Origin: Dichotomocladium elegans
Lineage: Eukaryota; Mucoromycota; Mucoromycetes; Mucorales; Lichtheimiaceae
Direction of reading: 5' to 3'
NCBI GenBank assembly: GCA_025716815.1
Contig: JAIXMN010000006.1
Location: forward strand, 682,001-746,000
DNA length: 64,000 nt
Made by a program: the position numbers and the translations under genes. A model generated the notes under the pieces. That model did no database searches. It was not told where the DNA came from and worked only from the letters and a program-made list of their open reading frames with translations. Positions 39,476 through 51,399 of the stretch are shown here, piece by piece. Each line of letters begins with the position of its first letter. Within the stretch, counting starts at the first letter, position 1.

Positions 39476-41051
39476 TTGTGAGAGGTGCGCTGGAGGAGAG
39501 ACAACGGAGTGGTGTGAAGGGTAATTGTGGTAGCGGTGGTGGGCAGCAATTCGTTTGTTATCATACCAATGATAATGATCCCATAATTCATTCGAATTAA
39601 GCTGCTTCGGGCGATGGTCCATGACATAATTTCTTAGTTTAGGACGATGCGATTGAAATGTGTTTTCCTCGTCATCGCCTGCCGCAGAAGCAGCTGATAT
39701 GGAGACAGTGGACTCGCGTCGACCCAACCGGAACAAGTCACTGAAAAAGCTAGCTGTAGTCGTGAGCGGGTTCATCCATTTGTTTGTCTCGTTCAAAGGA
39801 GGCGAAGATCGGACCGACTGGGACCGATACGCCAAGTCAGAATGATAGGAGGCATGATCCATCGTGCCAGCCCCACCATACGAGTAGACATAATGCTCGT
39901 TTTCGTCGGAGTCTATCAATTTTAATTAGGTCGAGCATGGCATACAATCGACATCCTACCTTCAACGTTTGATACGGCGTCAATTAAATTCCGGTGGAAG
40001 ACTTCTGCAGGCGTGGCTGTTCCGCTGACAGGGGGTAGAGGTCGTCGACGCTTTTTCGTCGTTCGGGAAGCCTTATCCCCCTTTTATTCATCCGTCGCCG
40101 TTGTATTTAACGTTAGAGAGATAGAGCAACAAATGGATCACAACATACCTCACTTCTCGATTTGGTAGGCTGCATCGTTGACTTGACGACGCTGCCCGAA
40201 TAGGAGCTCGACGGTGTGTGCAGAGCTGAGGCTGATACGGAAGGCGTCATAATTCCCGGAGTGGTAAGCCCTACTCCTGCCGTTATTGATGCTGTTGCTG
40301 TTGCTGCCGCCGCTGCTGCCGCTGATGTTGTTGATGCTGTTGCTGTTGGTGCTGCTGCTGTTGATGCTGATGTATGTTGTGGTTGTGATTGTTGTTGTTG
40401 TTGTTGTGGTGTTGGTGGCACTCCTCCTCCAATTCCTGCTCCTGCTCCTGCTGCTACCCCAGATATCGGCAAGATTGCAGAGCGGCTCGTATTCAAAGAT
40501 TGTGCACTGTGATGATCGTATGGTGGCGATGTCGGTGCGGACGCTGAGTCCTTTTCAACATGGCCAGGATTATGGCCTAGTGGTTGAGGATCGAAGCGTG
40601 CCTTCTCTACCGTAAGGTTACGATCGAAGTTACTCAGTGGAAATTCGCGTCGAAGATTTTCCGGATACTTGTCGGTGTGAATGGTAGCGAATTTTGTCAT
40701 AAGCGATCGGCGTTGCTGTGCATTGCGTGCTGAAGCGGCTGCTGGTTTATTGACAGTGGCAGGAGCGGTTGCATTTGCCTTTCCTGCAGGCTTCTCGAGG
40801 GTAGGCTCAATGCCGCTGGTGTTGAGACTCATGCTACCAGTCAAAGGCAAGGCACGATCCTGCTCTGTTGCTGTCGGTACGAGAGGGTTTTGGGTAGGGA
40901 GTTTGCGATCGTCGCCGGCAGAGAGCTGATCGCCTGCAATGGAAGAGGTGGGGGAGGGCTCGTGCAATTGAAAAGTAGGAAGCTCAGTTGTCAATGCAGG
41001 GTCGATAGACGATCGGGTTTTATCTGGGCTTGGCTGAGGATAAGCCGACAT
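38420..41051 (-). CDS. VAC7: Vacuolar segregation subunit 7 (Vac7)
   Basis: Vacuole-membrane activator of the Fab1 kinase complex that makes PI(3,5)P2 and sets vacuole size. Six exons: 41051-40149, 40080-39960, 39912-39264, 39184-38880, 38829-38679 and 38600-38420, 2310 nt in total, 769 residues. The N-terminal half is low-complexity (Ser/Pro, Ala/Thr runs, Gln runs). The family's SRTTKKRRRP, PAEVFHRNLIDAVSNVE and SDENEHYVYSYGG block is followed by a long Gln tract at about 487-508. One transmembrane segment (VLIIAFFAVLVIVGLVLY, about 564) precedes the conserved lumenal domain: LASDKELIFDLRVKANN, VTDADISMFAFSQ, LGSFYRFDEPLTFPPAMFS, RIKSPGADKSGNQRWS. Plus-strand open frames over 38381-38833 are antisense to the last exons. 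Confidence 0.92.
39411..39477. repeat. Coding CAG/CAA (polyglutamine) tract in VAC7
   Basis: A run of CAG/CAA codons on the minus strand, interrupted once by an Arg codon, encodes about 21 Gln. Mixed CAA and CAG use makes it partly imperfect. Confidence 0.9.
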
Positions 41052-43328
41052 GAAAGGGCAACAGGCGGCGTGGGCAGTGCGGCAGGACGGACAATTAAAG
41101 AGAAGGAGGCAGAACAGGCTTGTTTGTAGAAATGTTTATACCATCCAGGATAATTTTTTTTTCAGTTAACCATCGGGATTGTTCTGACCGTAGCATCCTA
41201 CTTACAGTGAGGAGAGGGCAAGTAGAAGGGACTTGGGAAGGGGGGATGTGCAACTGGGGGGGGGGGATGAGAGGAGACAGAAAGAAGTGCCGAGAGTCCA
41301 GAACCAGAATTAACGCAAATCTAATCAACCTCGACTGCTGAGAATCCGGAAGGACCGGCATCATAGCATCTTTGTATACTACCCAGCAGGTCTATGTCGA
41401 AATGACTGGGTGAGACGGGTCCATTCCACATAAGGATCTTTCCTTTGGTCTGTATTTCTTGCAGATAACACCTCCACTCCTTTGTTGGAGGTTTACCCAA
41501 TCTCGCATGGCCGACAGCCTTGACTTGGAATTCTCCATAATGTGCAATATCTTCAATTATGACGGCTTCCATCTGCAGAGCAGCTGCATGAGTGAGTACC
41601 TGAGGGAGCGATTGGGGGGGGCGCCAGTGTCTGATGCATTCTGCACGTAGCAGTTGAAATAGCATTGTATATACAGTAGACGGCGTCATCCTATGACTCT
41701 AGCATTGAATATCCTGATAACTCCACGCTTGTAACATTTTGTACGGGCTACCTACCTTACCCTAGCAAGCCTCTTACTATTACTGCTGCCGCCCTTCGTT
41801 TCTTCCAGGTTGTTACCACAAATTAGTAGTCCTAAGATCGTTATACTGTATTTTTCTAGACCCAACTAACAGAATAAGTGCCTCCCCATTGCTTCGGGAG
41901 CGGCAGGAAATGGGAGAAGCACCAATGCAAACGAACTTTTGGCGTAGTTTCAACAGATTCCTTAAAAAGAACGGCCAACAGGAAGTCGGGCTTCGTCGGC
42001 GCTTGAAGTTGCAGAGCTATAAAGGGCATCCAGAAAAAAAAATTGTTGGTTTATATTTCAACGAAGTTCTTTTACATAACTGGCCGGGAAATGGTCGTTT
42101 CGAACATTTCTTGGCAAGAAAGATCCTCGAAGACATGTCACGCGTTTTAGACAACGGTTCATGACCAATTTTATGAATGACTCGTTCACAAAGCTGCGTA
42201 AATTCCTCAACAGAAACGACGTAAAAGCAAAGGAAAACAATCTAGGAATACATGCTGCTTCCCCTAGGAACCAGAACTGGTAATAGCAAATTGTGGCTTA
42301 GATATACTATTTATTCAATAAAAAAAAAAGAAACCGTCTTACAGACGGCAGAATTCTCATCCAAGACCTGGCTAATATGATTTTCATTTTCATTTTTTTT
42401 CATTTAAAGAAGAATGGCCTCGGTAAGGTTGTTGCTGTAACCGTCATAACAGCATAGCTGCTAAGATTACGGGGAGCAGAGGAATTTACCGGGTGGGTCA
42501 TGAAGAGTGATCGACGTTCAGCAACCGAACGACCCGAAGGAAGCTCAAGGTTACATCGCGCCGGCTCTACATAATCCGTCGATCTTACTGAAAGGATCTG
42601 GTTGAGCAAATAATGTTATGGAACCTCGTCAAACAACCTGAAGGAGTATGAGAAGAATTCCTCGCGCACCAAACCCGAACAGTGAGTTAAAGAAGAAAGA
42701 CAGGAGCCCGAGGCTCAACGCTCTTTTATAATTTTTTGTCAGTTGAATATCCGCCGCGGAGCCATTGTGAAGTAGTGACCGTCACTCAACCTGGATTTGA
42801 AAAAAAAAAAAGGGTCACTTTGAAAGAAGCAACCAAATCGTCCCGAGGTTTCTAGAAAGAGGTTGGATGCCCGAGGATGGTTGAGTCAAGTTCCCTGTGT
42901 CTTTTTTTTTTTTTGAAAGCAGTACATTGTATTCATGTCTAGGCTACGTGGAGTGGTAGGTCCGGTAGATTGCCGTTATATTTCCCTCTCTTCCAATCGC
43001 AAAGACAGCTGGAAGAGGGTTGACAGCTCTCTTTATATCGAATGTTACAGATTAGCACGACGGATCCTTTACGACGCTGCTCCTTTGCAATCAACCTTAA
43101 TCCAAAATTTCGTTTTGCAGCATAAAAATACATGAAGACAAAAATCATATTTCTTTAGGACGCCTCAAAGAGCTTTTCGGTCTCTCCTCTTTCTTTTTAT
43201 TTCTCATTTTTCGTTCGCATGCTCTACTAAAAAAAAAAACACAAACACAGACGCACACGCGCACATGCACATCGTTTGATGGAAGGGAGACAGATTATTC
43301 GGTTGTCGTCTTTTTATTTTCGCAGCAT
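41052..43328. other. Gene-poor interval
   Basis: Contains the VAC7 promoter at its left end, with a G10 run near 41258-41267, and one small candidate frame at 41321-41689. A-runs and T-runs occur near 42320, 42800 and 42902. No other gene, RNA gene or element end is supported. Confidence 0.45.
41321..41689 (-). CDS. Hypothetical protein, 122 residues
   Basis: An intact frame with balanced amino-acid composition, beginning MTPSTVYTMLFQLLRAECI and including KEWRCYLQEIQTKGKILMW. It contains no recognised domain, signal peptide or membrane segment. TATACAATGC-type sequence surrounds the start. It might be a lineage-specific protein or an exon of a decayed gene; the surrounding DNA gives no further exons that I could connect. 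Confidence 0.3.
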   Translation of the reverse strand: MTPSTVYTMLFQLLRAECIRHWRPPQSLPQVLTHAAALQMEAVIIEDIAHYGEFQVKAVGHARLGKPPTKEWRCYLQEIQTKGKILMWNGPVSPSHFDIDLLGSIQRCYDAGPSGFSAVEVD

Positions 43329-43660
43329 CTATTGAGCAGCCTGCTTGGCAGCAATTTCCTCAGCCTTGGCGCGATGTTGCAGGAGAATATCCTTCTTTCC
43401 CTCGATCAAGGCATTCTGGCGATCCAAGAGACCATTCATGAAGTAGCCAACACCACCGAATGCGACAGCAGCAGCCAAATGAGAGGCGGGGTCTATTGGA
43501 AAGGATGCCAGATATGGATTGCATTAGTTCTGGCTTTCATGTTGAAATGACGGATTGAAGACGCACTAGAAAACAAGGGGCGCTTCTGAAGACCGAGAGC
43601 GTAGGTGCGGACGAGGACACCAAAGGCGGCGAAACCGGAAACGCTAGTAATGACGCTCAT
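43329..43660 (-). CDS. Small mitochondrial membrane protein, complex I NUXM/14-kDa-like
   Basis: Two exons, 43660-43567 and 43492-43329, 258 nt in total, 85 residues. Two hydrophobic segments are visible, ITSVSGFAAFGVLVRTYALG and LAAAVAFGGVGYFMNGLL, followed by a charged helix (EGKKDILLQHRAKAEEIAAK). The pattern (short N-terminal segment, Arg-Tyr-x-Leu-Gly, basic loop KRPLF, Pro-Ala-x-His-Leu, GVGY) resembles the small fungal accessory subunit of NADH:ubiquinone oxidoreductase called NUXM or 14 kDa. That assignment is from memory of the family shape and is only moderate. The gene itself is well supported by its phase-perfect join. T-runs and CA-rich sequence fill the promoter. Confidence 0.65.
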
Positions 43661-44236
43661 GAAGGCGGTGTGGGTTTGTGGGTTTGTGGGTGGGTTGCCC
43701 AGCGGTGAGGTTTTTTTTTTTTTTTGGCCAAAGGTTGCAAAACCGCCGGGGCCTGAAAAAGTTGGATGACGTGGTAGTTTTTTTTTTTTTTTTTTCGTTA
43801 ATGTAACAAAAAGTTTTCCCGAACTTATTTTGAGAAATCCCACGTGTGGAAGGAAAAGAAAAAAGGTACGGACGGGTACACAGGCACAGCCACACATACT
43901 CATCCGTATAGGCACATCAACATGCACGCACACACACGCACATCTCCAACGATCGATGCGCCTTCTTCATGCTGCAAAGCAAAAAAGCGTATGAAAGGAT
44001 CAAAATCATGTAATCAAGGTCGAGTGCAGTGCGGTGTCCTCGTTCGCATTTCTATTCCTTTGACGTGCAATCTCCGCAATAAGGGTGAAAGAGAAATAGA
44101 GAAGGGGGCGGAGAGAGAGAGAGAGGAGTCTGGCCAGACTCGACTTTGAGCACAAATAAGTAATATAAAGTATAAAAAGGAGAGATTATACAAAAAAAGG
44201 AAGAAGGAAAAAGCGACATAAGCGAGCGCTATGTCT

Positions 44237-44635
44237 TTAATAACGATGGGTGTGGGCTGTGTCGAATTTCTGATATCCGTTGGTTTGAGGAGGGTAGGGT
44301 TGTGGTTCCTGCTGGAGGTGTTGCGGTTGTTGTTGCGGGTAGTACGGCGGGTGAGAAGCTGTGGCCTGGTCAAGCATGTACTGATGCTTTTCATTCTCGG
44401 ATGCAAGACGCTTGCGCATGCCCTTCACGCTTTTAACAATGTAGAAGATTATCAATCCAAGAAGAACCAGGCCAATGACGATAATGAAGATGTAGCGATC
44501 GTTTTTCTTTAGCCAGCTTTCCTCTTTGTTAGCGGACTGGTTGTCATTTGATTGGAAACCGGTGTCGTCAACGGAAGACTGCGCCAGCGCAAGGGACCAC
44601 ACGAGGGTGGCCATCCAAATAATTGACGATAGCAT
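44237..44635 (-). CDS. Single-pass membrane protein with signal peptide
   Basis: An uninterrupted 132-codon frame. An N-terminal hydrophobic signal sequence (SSIIWMATLVWSLALAQ) is followed by a short polar ectodomain rich in Ser, Asp and Asn. One transmembrane helix (YIFIIVIGLVLLGLIIFYIV) comes next, then a basic stop-transfer stretch KSVKGMRKR. The tail is Pro/Gln/Tyr-rich (PPYYPQQQPQHLQQEPQPYPP). This is the layout of a type I plasma-membrane protein with a proline-rich cytosolic tail. No family is recognised. Its promoter contains a GGAGGGAGGGAGGG-like purine block at 44722-44733. Confidence 0.7.
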   Translation of the reverse strand: MLSSIIWMATLVWSLALAQSSVDDTGFQSNDNQSANKEESWLKKNDRYIFIIVIGLVLLGLIIFYIVKSVKGMRKRLASENEKHQYMLDQATASHPPYYPQQQPQHLQQEPQPYPPQTNGYQKFDTAHTHRY

Positions 44636-46286
44636 TGATTCGGATCAAGTTTTTTGGTTTTTTTTTGGTAAGAAGGGAAGGAGAGTGTGGGGTGGTTGTT
44701 TCTTGTTGAGTCCAAAGGACGGAGGGAGGGAGGGATGGAGTAAAAGAAAAGAGTGGGAGAAGAGTAAGAAAACAGCGACGAGAAGGTGCAACGCGAGGTT
44801 ATTGCTCCTGTTCCTTGCTGTCCCCTTTTCTCTCGTTGTATCCCGCCCGCTCACCCGCCCTGCTTGAACTCACTGCACTTGCACTTGCACTTGCGCTCGC
44901 GCTCCACTCCACTCTAACCCAACTCGCTTGCTCGCCCATTCATCATTTTAGCTTCGCCCCCCGACCTTGGTGCCATAAATGGGCCGGGCAATTGGCGTAT
45001 AAAAATAGTCTGTAGCAATAAATGAGTTGCTTTTTAAGCACCATCACCTCAAGTTCCACAGCCTATATTGCATCCTCTTGTCGTCTTCATATATCCTTCC
45101 TCGTGGACATCACTGAATTTGCGTGTAACCTCTCTCTCCATTTGAGCGCCTTCATCGATAGCAAATACACGCTTTTCAGGATTGATTTTTTTTTTTCAGA
45201 AGAATGCGGCCATAGTTCTCCGAGATTTGTGAGACGTCGGCGCGGAGGATGAAAGGGAAGGGAGCGGAAACAGGCATCTTGGTCATCGACCTTGCAATTA
45301 GACGGGGGCCCAGAGCTACTAGACCAAGGACCAAACACTCGCCGCTTTCGCCTGACACTGTTTTCTCGCATAAAAAGCGACACTCATTATTAGCGTCAAC
45401 TCCTTGAAACGATATGGCCAACTTGGGTCACACTCGGTTGGGTACTCTGTATGCTGTGACAATCCAGTCGGATGTATATCTTGTCCTTTAAAATCCCTAA
45501 AAGGAAATGTTGCCATGCTCTCGTGACCTTGCTGGAAACATCAGCCTCCAACGTCTTTGCTGTCTTCTTTTGACATAACGAGACGGCTCATGGACAAAAA
45601 TGACAAAGATCCAAGTGTACAGTATGCAGGTATTCGGGTGATAAGAAGGTTTTATGCACTCCACTAGCAATAGCATGGTTGAAAATACAGATGTATTTTC
45701 TCTCTCGATATCTTCATGTATCTCCTAATAGTCTAGCTTGCCATTCAGTACAAATACTAGAGCATTGGATGGTAAGCAGCATGCCTGGGCTTCTGCCAAG
45801 CGCTTCATTTGCTTCTCATGCTGCAATCGAGGTTTCTTTCCCTCAAAGGATCCGACTTGTCATTTCAAGTCGACAATGAATGGCCCGGATAGGCCATGGC
45901 TTCACATGCAGAATAAATAGCAGGCATCACGAAATAATGCAAATTGCTGTCCCATATCATCGGCACACTATCGAGATACAATTGCATTTCATTATTGTAC
46001 CCCATCCTTACCTGTCATCTTTGTCATTTAGTCATCAATACAGAGAAGAGTGATATTGGGCTCATGATGACTCCAATTGAATGAATACACTCATATGTTT
46101 GATCCGCCAGCCCGGCATCTCACATGCCAAGATAGGCAACCCAACCATGCTATCACAATGGAAGCATTGTTCTCTTGCTCTATCTCCTCCAGTAAGGCCC
46201 TTCAAGAAAAGTAAAACACGAGATAGATTAAATCTTATTCTTTAACTTACCCCGAAGGTAGCTAGGTGTGCTATTGCGGTAATAAT
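44636..46286. other. Intergenic, no supported gene
   Basis: CT-rich promoter sequence occupies the left end (44640-44960), including repeated TTGCACTTGCACTTG-type hexamers near 44877-44900. The rest is unassigned AT-rich DNA. Confidence 0.45.
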
Positions 46287-46440
46287 AGCGGAAGGGTTAG
46301 AGGAAGGAACGACGACGGATCAATGATAACGACAGCGGCAGAAGCAACGAAGCCATGTTAGGAGACCTGCGCGGATGCAGCCAAATCACGGTTCCACCCA
46401 AAGCCCGTATCCGAAGCACTTGAGTTAGACTGATATCCTT
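46287..46440. repeat. Fragment of the dispersed repeat, copy C
   Basis: Carries GCAGCCAAATCACGGTTCCA at 46377, matching copy B at 33267 with two changes, plus a preceding GACAGCGGCAGAAGCAACG-like block similar to copy B near 33050. It abuts the decayed Tc1/mariner element. Confidence 0.45.
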
Positions 46441-46442
46441 GT

Positions 46443-47640
46443 CTACAGAGGAGCCGGAATATTACAGAAGATTGCAGAATGGAACAAGTTGTTATGATAT
46501 GGTAACCTATTGCGCTTTACTTCGCTCTTGAGTTCAGGCGAGTATGGTGGAAAATAAGCACATCGATATCCTCGAGCCTCGATGCATTTAGAGATATCCT
46601 CAGCCGTATGGATAGGTAGGTGCATTATCCATTACCAAATAATGGCCGTTTATATGTTCATACTTATTCATCTTGTCCATTGTAGCCTTAAGAAGGCTGA
46701 GATAATGTCCATTTACAGTCCCTCTGCTCGCAACTTCAGATTCAACTGTCCTCTGTTTTCTCTTGATTGGTGGCTGAGGAAGTATCAAGCTACATTTAAT
46801 TGTGCTTGATGCTGAGATTGCTCCCAAGATAGTGGTGGTTGTTCCTGCTCTTGTCTTTTGGTATTGTGGCTGCTGGAGGAGCCCTGTTCTTGAACCATGC
46901 CATGCAACGGTTCATATTAATATGGAATCCAGACTCATCAAGTAAAACGCAGTTCTTCCCGAGGTCAATATCGGCCCTGTCCCCTCTGCACATCCAGTCA
47001 AGACGGCCCTGGATCTTCGCAGCACTATTCCTGTCTACAGGATGAAACCGAGCATTTTCAATGACAAGTTATATTCATTTTTCATTAATCGATGGAACGT
47101 CGTTTTTGATACTTTGATACCCTAAAATCTTTGGAGTAGTTGTTCCATCAGCTGCTCTAGGATAATGGATGGATTCTCATCAACGCATTCTAAAATAACG
47201 CCCTTATACTCTTCAGTGAGAACACGCGAACGACCGCTCGCGTTAGGTTTTTTAGAGATGCTGTCAGGACCCTTCTCGTACTGTAATGCCCTTCGCTGGA
47301 CTGAACGAACATGGATTCCTAACTATTTTTGCCGCAGCTGATGCACTCAAGACCTTCTCAAACATCAATTTGCAAAATCTGACCTTATCTTGGTCAGTGT
47401 ACGCTATGTAACTGTGCTTGATCACCGCTTCTTTCATCGGAATGTCTGCATCCTTTCGCTTGGTGATGTGTTTGGTAATAAGCTCAGGATTATTTTTGCA
47501 AGATATGCTACGCAGACAGTCAGTGCGAGAACAAACGGATTGCAGAGTGTACATTTCTTCATCAGCAACATAGTCCATAGGTTCAGGACAGACGCACTCA
47601 TATGCGACATGACCTTGGCCAACTTCATAGAAAAATAGAT
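46443..47640 (-). mobile_element. Decayed Tc1/mariner-type DDE transposon
   Basis: Remnant of a transposase gene broken by stops and frameshifts. In order on the minus strand: an N-terminal helix-turn-helix part (YTDQDKVRFCKLMFEK then SASAAAKI), a region with two stops near 47130 and 47040 (LTEEYKGVILECVDENPS), the first catalytic Asp (VLLDESGFHINMNR, 46950), a variable loop (GAISASSTIKC), and the second Asp (GHYLVMDNAP). It ends with PPYSPEL joined directly to a KRNRL motif. The usual NPIE(Q)FW segment that carries the third acidic residue is missing, so this copy cannot be active. Terminal inverted repeats were not identified. Confidence 0.85.
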
Positions 47641-48635
47641 TGCTCAGTTCAGGATGTAAAAGTGTATAAAAGAGAAAGAGTCAAAAGGGCCATTTTTTTA
47701 GAGATACGACATCTTCCCGTGTGTGCATCTGACATTCGATTTGTCAGAACTGGCAGGGTACGATTTTGATAATCAATGCATTGATTCGGATAACCTCAAA
47801 TACACTGCCCTAAGCTTCTATATACATAGCAATATCATGGATAAAAAGCAACGACATGATGAATAAGCTAGGGACTCTCCATCGGGCAATCTGCTGAGTA
47901 AACCGTAAACTGATTCAACCTATACTTCTTTGTTTTTGTTTCAGCCTGGTCGGCGTTTTCGACAAACGTGTCCAGCACAACACACATGTACTCACATACC
48001 CTTGCTCTTCATTTTTAAAAGATAACAAACAGTTATGGAGTCAAGCCACCTCCTCAACTGTCTATCTATTGGGCAGGCAGCTCTTTCTTTGAGCATCATT
48101 CGGTTTCCAAACCTGAACTTATTCAGAGCTTGCATTGCCAGCCGATATGCTGAACATAGTTCCGTTTCGCAATCAAAAGGATGAAAAAGGGCCAACGAAA
48201 GCTGCGCGCCAGAGACCAGTCTTATGGAGCGTTTGATAGCCTATGTGTTGTCCAAAGTACGGTGTTATGTACAAGTGGGCTGAGCATGATGTCGATTACA
48301 AAGTGGGCCAAAACCCCTACAGTTGTGTTTCTTTTGGCTTGTATCATATGACTTGCAATGAAACAATAGGTCTTGTCATTACCTGTTCATAAACTCTCCT
48401 TCCTTCCTTCTACCACCTCGTGAGGATGTAATTTTTTTTCTTCATATGTCTCTGTCTGGTTTCCAATGCCTAGCTGCACTAGTAATTGATGTGCTCTCTT
48501 CTATTCCCTTTTCCCATGGAAAGAGTTTGCGTCGGGGTTTTTCGCGTTCCGCAACCAAGCACGCCTGCCTTTCCGCATAAGACCAGAAACATACGTTTTT
48601 TTTTTGAACACCGTATCTCTTTTTCCACACCAACC
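47641..48635. other. Intergenic between transposon remnant and COX9-like gene
   Basis: No gene is supported. The right end contains CT-rich sequence (48395-48420) and a TTTTTTTT run at 48598-48605, consistent with the promoter and leader of the COX9-like gene. Confidence 0.45.
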
Positions 48636-48806
48636 ATGATCGCCCCCATCACTGGCAAGTTCCGCAAGCAATTCCTCAGAGACCTCACCATCTCCTTGAC
48701 CCTGGGTGGTGCCGCTGGAGCTTGGTGGTGGAACATCTATCACCTCGGTAATGTCAAGCGCCGCGATGCTTACTACGCCAAACTGGAGGCCAGCAAGAAC
48801 CAGTAA
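48636..48806 (+). CDS. COX9: Cytochrome c oxidase small subunit (Cox9/VIIa-like)
   Basis: Small inner-membrane subunit of respiratory complex IV. One exon, 56 residues: MIAPITGKFRKQFLRDLTIS, then a transmembrane helix LTLGGAAGAWWWNIYHLG, then the family's C-terminal KRRDAYYAKLEAS. The whole protein matches the family in size and order. I chose the internal ATG at 48636, because upstream in-frame residues are unrelated leader and this start gives the standard N-terminus. CACCAACC directly precedes it, a good translation context. Confidence 0.9.
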   Translation: MIAPITGKFRKQFLRDLTISLTLGGAAGAWWWNIYHLGNVKRRDAYYAKLEASKNQ

Positions 48807-50104
48807 CGAACCCTATCTGCCTTTTGACATGACCGTGGAAATCACCGAGGCTCATCTGATTCAATACATGCACGCGTCCATTACCAGTAGCGTGTTCAAT
48901 AAAAGATATTGATAATCTTTGTTTCTATATCGTATCATGCACGTCACTTTTTAAATATGGAAAGAATGGATCTTCTTGCTCTATAGACGCTTTTGCGCGG
49001 ATATGGTCTTAAAGAGATTTGTCTGAGAGGATGCCAAGCAAGAAAGAGAGCGCAAACAAGATTAAAAGCGGTTAAGGTGGTAGCTGAGGAAGTAACATAG
49101 ACGGTTTAAGCGGGTGCCAGCTGGTATGGAGTGTCTCAAAAGAAGTTCTCTTGATTGCTAGTCTTCCGTATTGGTGATCTCTTTTTCCTTACAGTAGTCC
49201 GTCTGGCGCAAATACGATGATAAGAAAGCTGTTGCATGTATTTTAAGGCGTATTATTGTCCACCATGGCTATCGAAATGAAAAATAGATATCAAGCAGCC
49301 CATTCCACCCCCCAAGACTTGAGGGTTGGCGGAGCAACCTATGCTTTCGGAGACTTTTAATGCTTATCAGCGGCATGACGTATTTTAATGACCAGCTTCT
49401 TTTTGCCAGTCTTGACACCCCCCCCGCCCGATCGCTGTGGGCTAAGAGAATCCTCGACGAGTCACAGCTTTGAGTACGTAGGTTATCACCAAACACAAAG
49501 AGAACAAAGTGGCCAATCCGCAGGAGTATCCAATTTGACGATATATTGCATATATATAAAGGGTAGAGAAAGGATGAGGGGCGAAATAGAGTAAAATGCC
49601 CAGCTGAAGGCTGAACTGCTAGTTATGTCTTGTAGTGTCATTTGGCAAAGCGGTCTGAAGGAAACGCGTCTATACAACTGACCTCCAACACTTCCTTTTA
49701 TTATTCAATAACATCACCATCAGCCTCTAATAAGACAATGTAACATGACTTTCAAGAAGAGCCTTTGAAGGCCTGAAGCGTTGCGGTCCTGTCCTTAACG
49801 AATACATCGCGCCATCCATGTAGAGAACTTAACGGTATGGTACCGCTACCATGATAACGCGTCTACTCCATTGGAGCACTCCATTTTCGCATAAGAGAAG
49901 CGTCGTCTTCGATTGTAATATGGATCATGTTACTCCCTGCATATCCCAATACTCCCTCTTCGCCTATTCTCAAAGCGACATCCACAATGGTATCTCGAGC
50001 GACCTTCTCATGTAGCATGAGCTCATTATAATGCAGCAGTGTGCGTCCTTTTAATCGATTTAATGTCCTTGAGATGAATGGTAGGCAGTATATACAAGTG
50101 TATC
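48807..50104. other. Intergenic, no supported gene
   Basis: Contains the 3' ends of the COX9-like gene (AATAAAAGATATTG at 48898) and of ZTA1. Short frames only. A C-rich patch CCCCCCCGCCCG lies at 49419. Confidence 0.45.
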
Positions 50105-51399
50105 TCAGGGTTTGAGCAAAAGTTTGCCGGTTGTCTTGCGACCCTCGAGATCCATGTGTGCCTGTGCGGCATCTTTAAGGTCATAAATTTTGTGGATGTT
50201 GATCTTGATGTGATTATTGGCAAGAAGGTCAAACACTTCTCCCCACCATTTCTTTGACTCTTCCCGGCTGACGAGATAGCCAAAGAGCGCAGGTCGCATC
50301 AACTTCAGGTTCTTTGGCGTAAGTTTTGTGATGTTGATCTACATACGAACACACAACAATTTTTGTCTCTCAGCAATCGAAGGTTGGTAGTGGGACGGTT
50401 GCTTACCGGAGGTACAACGCCTGACGCGTTACCAAACGACACTACAGTGCCCAACCGACGGGCAGCCTGCAGCGAGATCTCAAAAGTATCTTTACCCACA
50501 CCATCGAAAACTGCGTGGCAACCCAGGTTGTTGGTGATCTCGTTGACCTTGGCAACCACGTCCTCTTCACTGTAGTTAATGACATAATCGGCGCCATGAG
50601 CCCGGGCAATTTCAGCTTTTGCAGCAGAACCGACTGTTCCAATAACCGTCGCACCGAGATAATGGCTCATTTGACACAGCAGGAGACCGACGCCTCCGGC
50701 TGCAGCATGCACCAAGACCACGTCTGATGCACAGGAACAAAGCATCTGAGTGTCTTATCCTATCGTCCCCTTTTTTCTTTTCTCATATACGCACCTCCCT
50801 CCTTGACCGGGTAGCCATCGCGCACCATTGTCCACGCTGTCAGCGCCTGGAGCCCAACAGCCGCTGCGGATTCATACGACACGTCGTTTGTGATCTTCTC
50901 AACCTTATCCGACGGTGCACTCACGTACTCGGCATACGTATCCGGCCCGATATAGACAACGCGATCTCCGACCTTGAAATCAGTCACCCCCGGTCCAACT
51001 TCTGCCACCTCGCCAGCGCTATCCGCGCAATCAGAAAAATAAAAGGAATGAACGAAGGTATGCCAAGAACTTTTGTTCCCTATACTCACCTTTCACGACC
51101 TGGGGTAAACGGAAGCGGGAGAGGATATAGACCGGTGCGATGGTAGGTATCGATGAAGTTGACGCCTGTATAATAAAATAGAACGTTGAAGATAAGCGAA
51201 AAAGAGAGGAAGACGCGCCATAATGCTTACCAATGGCGTGATTCTTGATGACAATGGTATTCTCTATGGCCTTGGGAATAGGAACATCCTTGTAGAGGAG
51301 CTTTTCGGGGCCACCGGGCTGCTCGACAACAATGGCTTTCATGGTGGATATGGTTTGACGGAAGAGAGGTGCTGTGGGACGAAATATGTGACGAAACAT
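50105..51399 (-). CDS. ZTA1: Quinone oxidoreductase (NADPH-dependent, Zta1-like)
   Basis: Medium-chain reductase/zeta-crystallin family member that reduces quinones using NADPH. Five exons: 51399-51231, 51165-51090, 51018-50795, 50723-50407 and 50338-50105, 1020 nt in total, 339 residues. The first 19 residues ([19 protein letters not shown]) are basic and Ser/Thr-bearing and look like a mitochondrial presequence before the usual start [15 protein letters not shown]. Family blocks are [32 protein letters not shown], and the nucleotide-binding [20 protein letters not shown] followed by [20 protein letters not shown]. The C-terminus reads [15 protein letters not shown], standard for this group. 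All joins are GT-AG. Confidence 0.93.

Noticed and set aside
39409..39600. Val/Ala-repeat frame on the plus strand
   Set aside because: It is the antisense translation of the VAC7 polyglutamine tract.
40216..40615. Cys/Leu-rich plus-strand frames
   Set aside because: They are antisense to the low-complexity Ala/Gln region of VAC7 exon 1.
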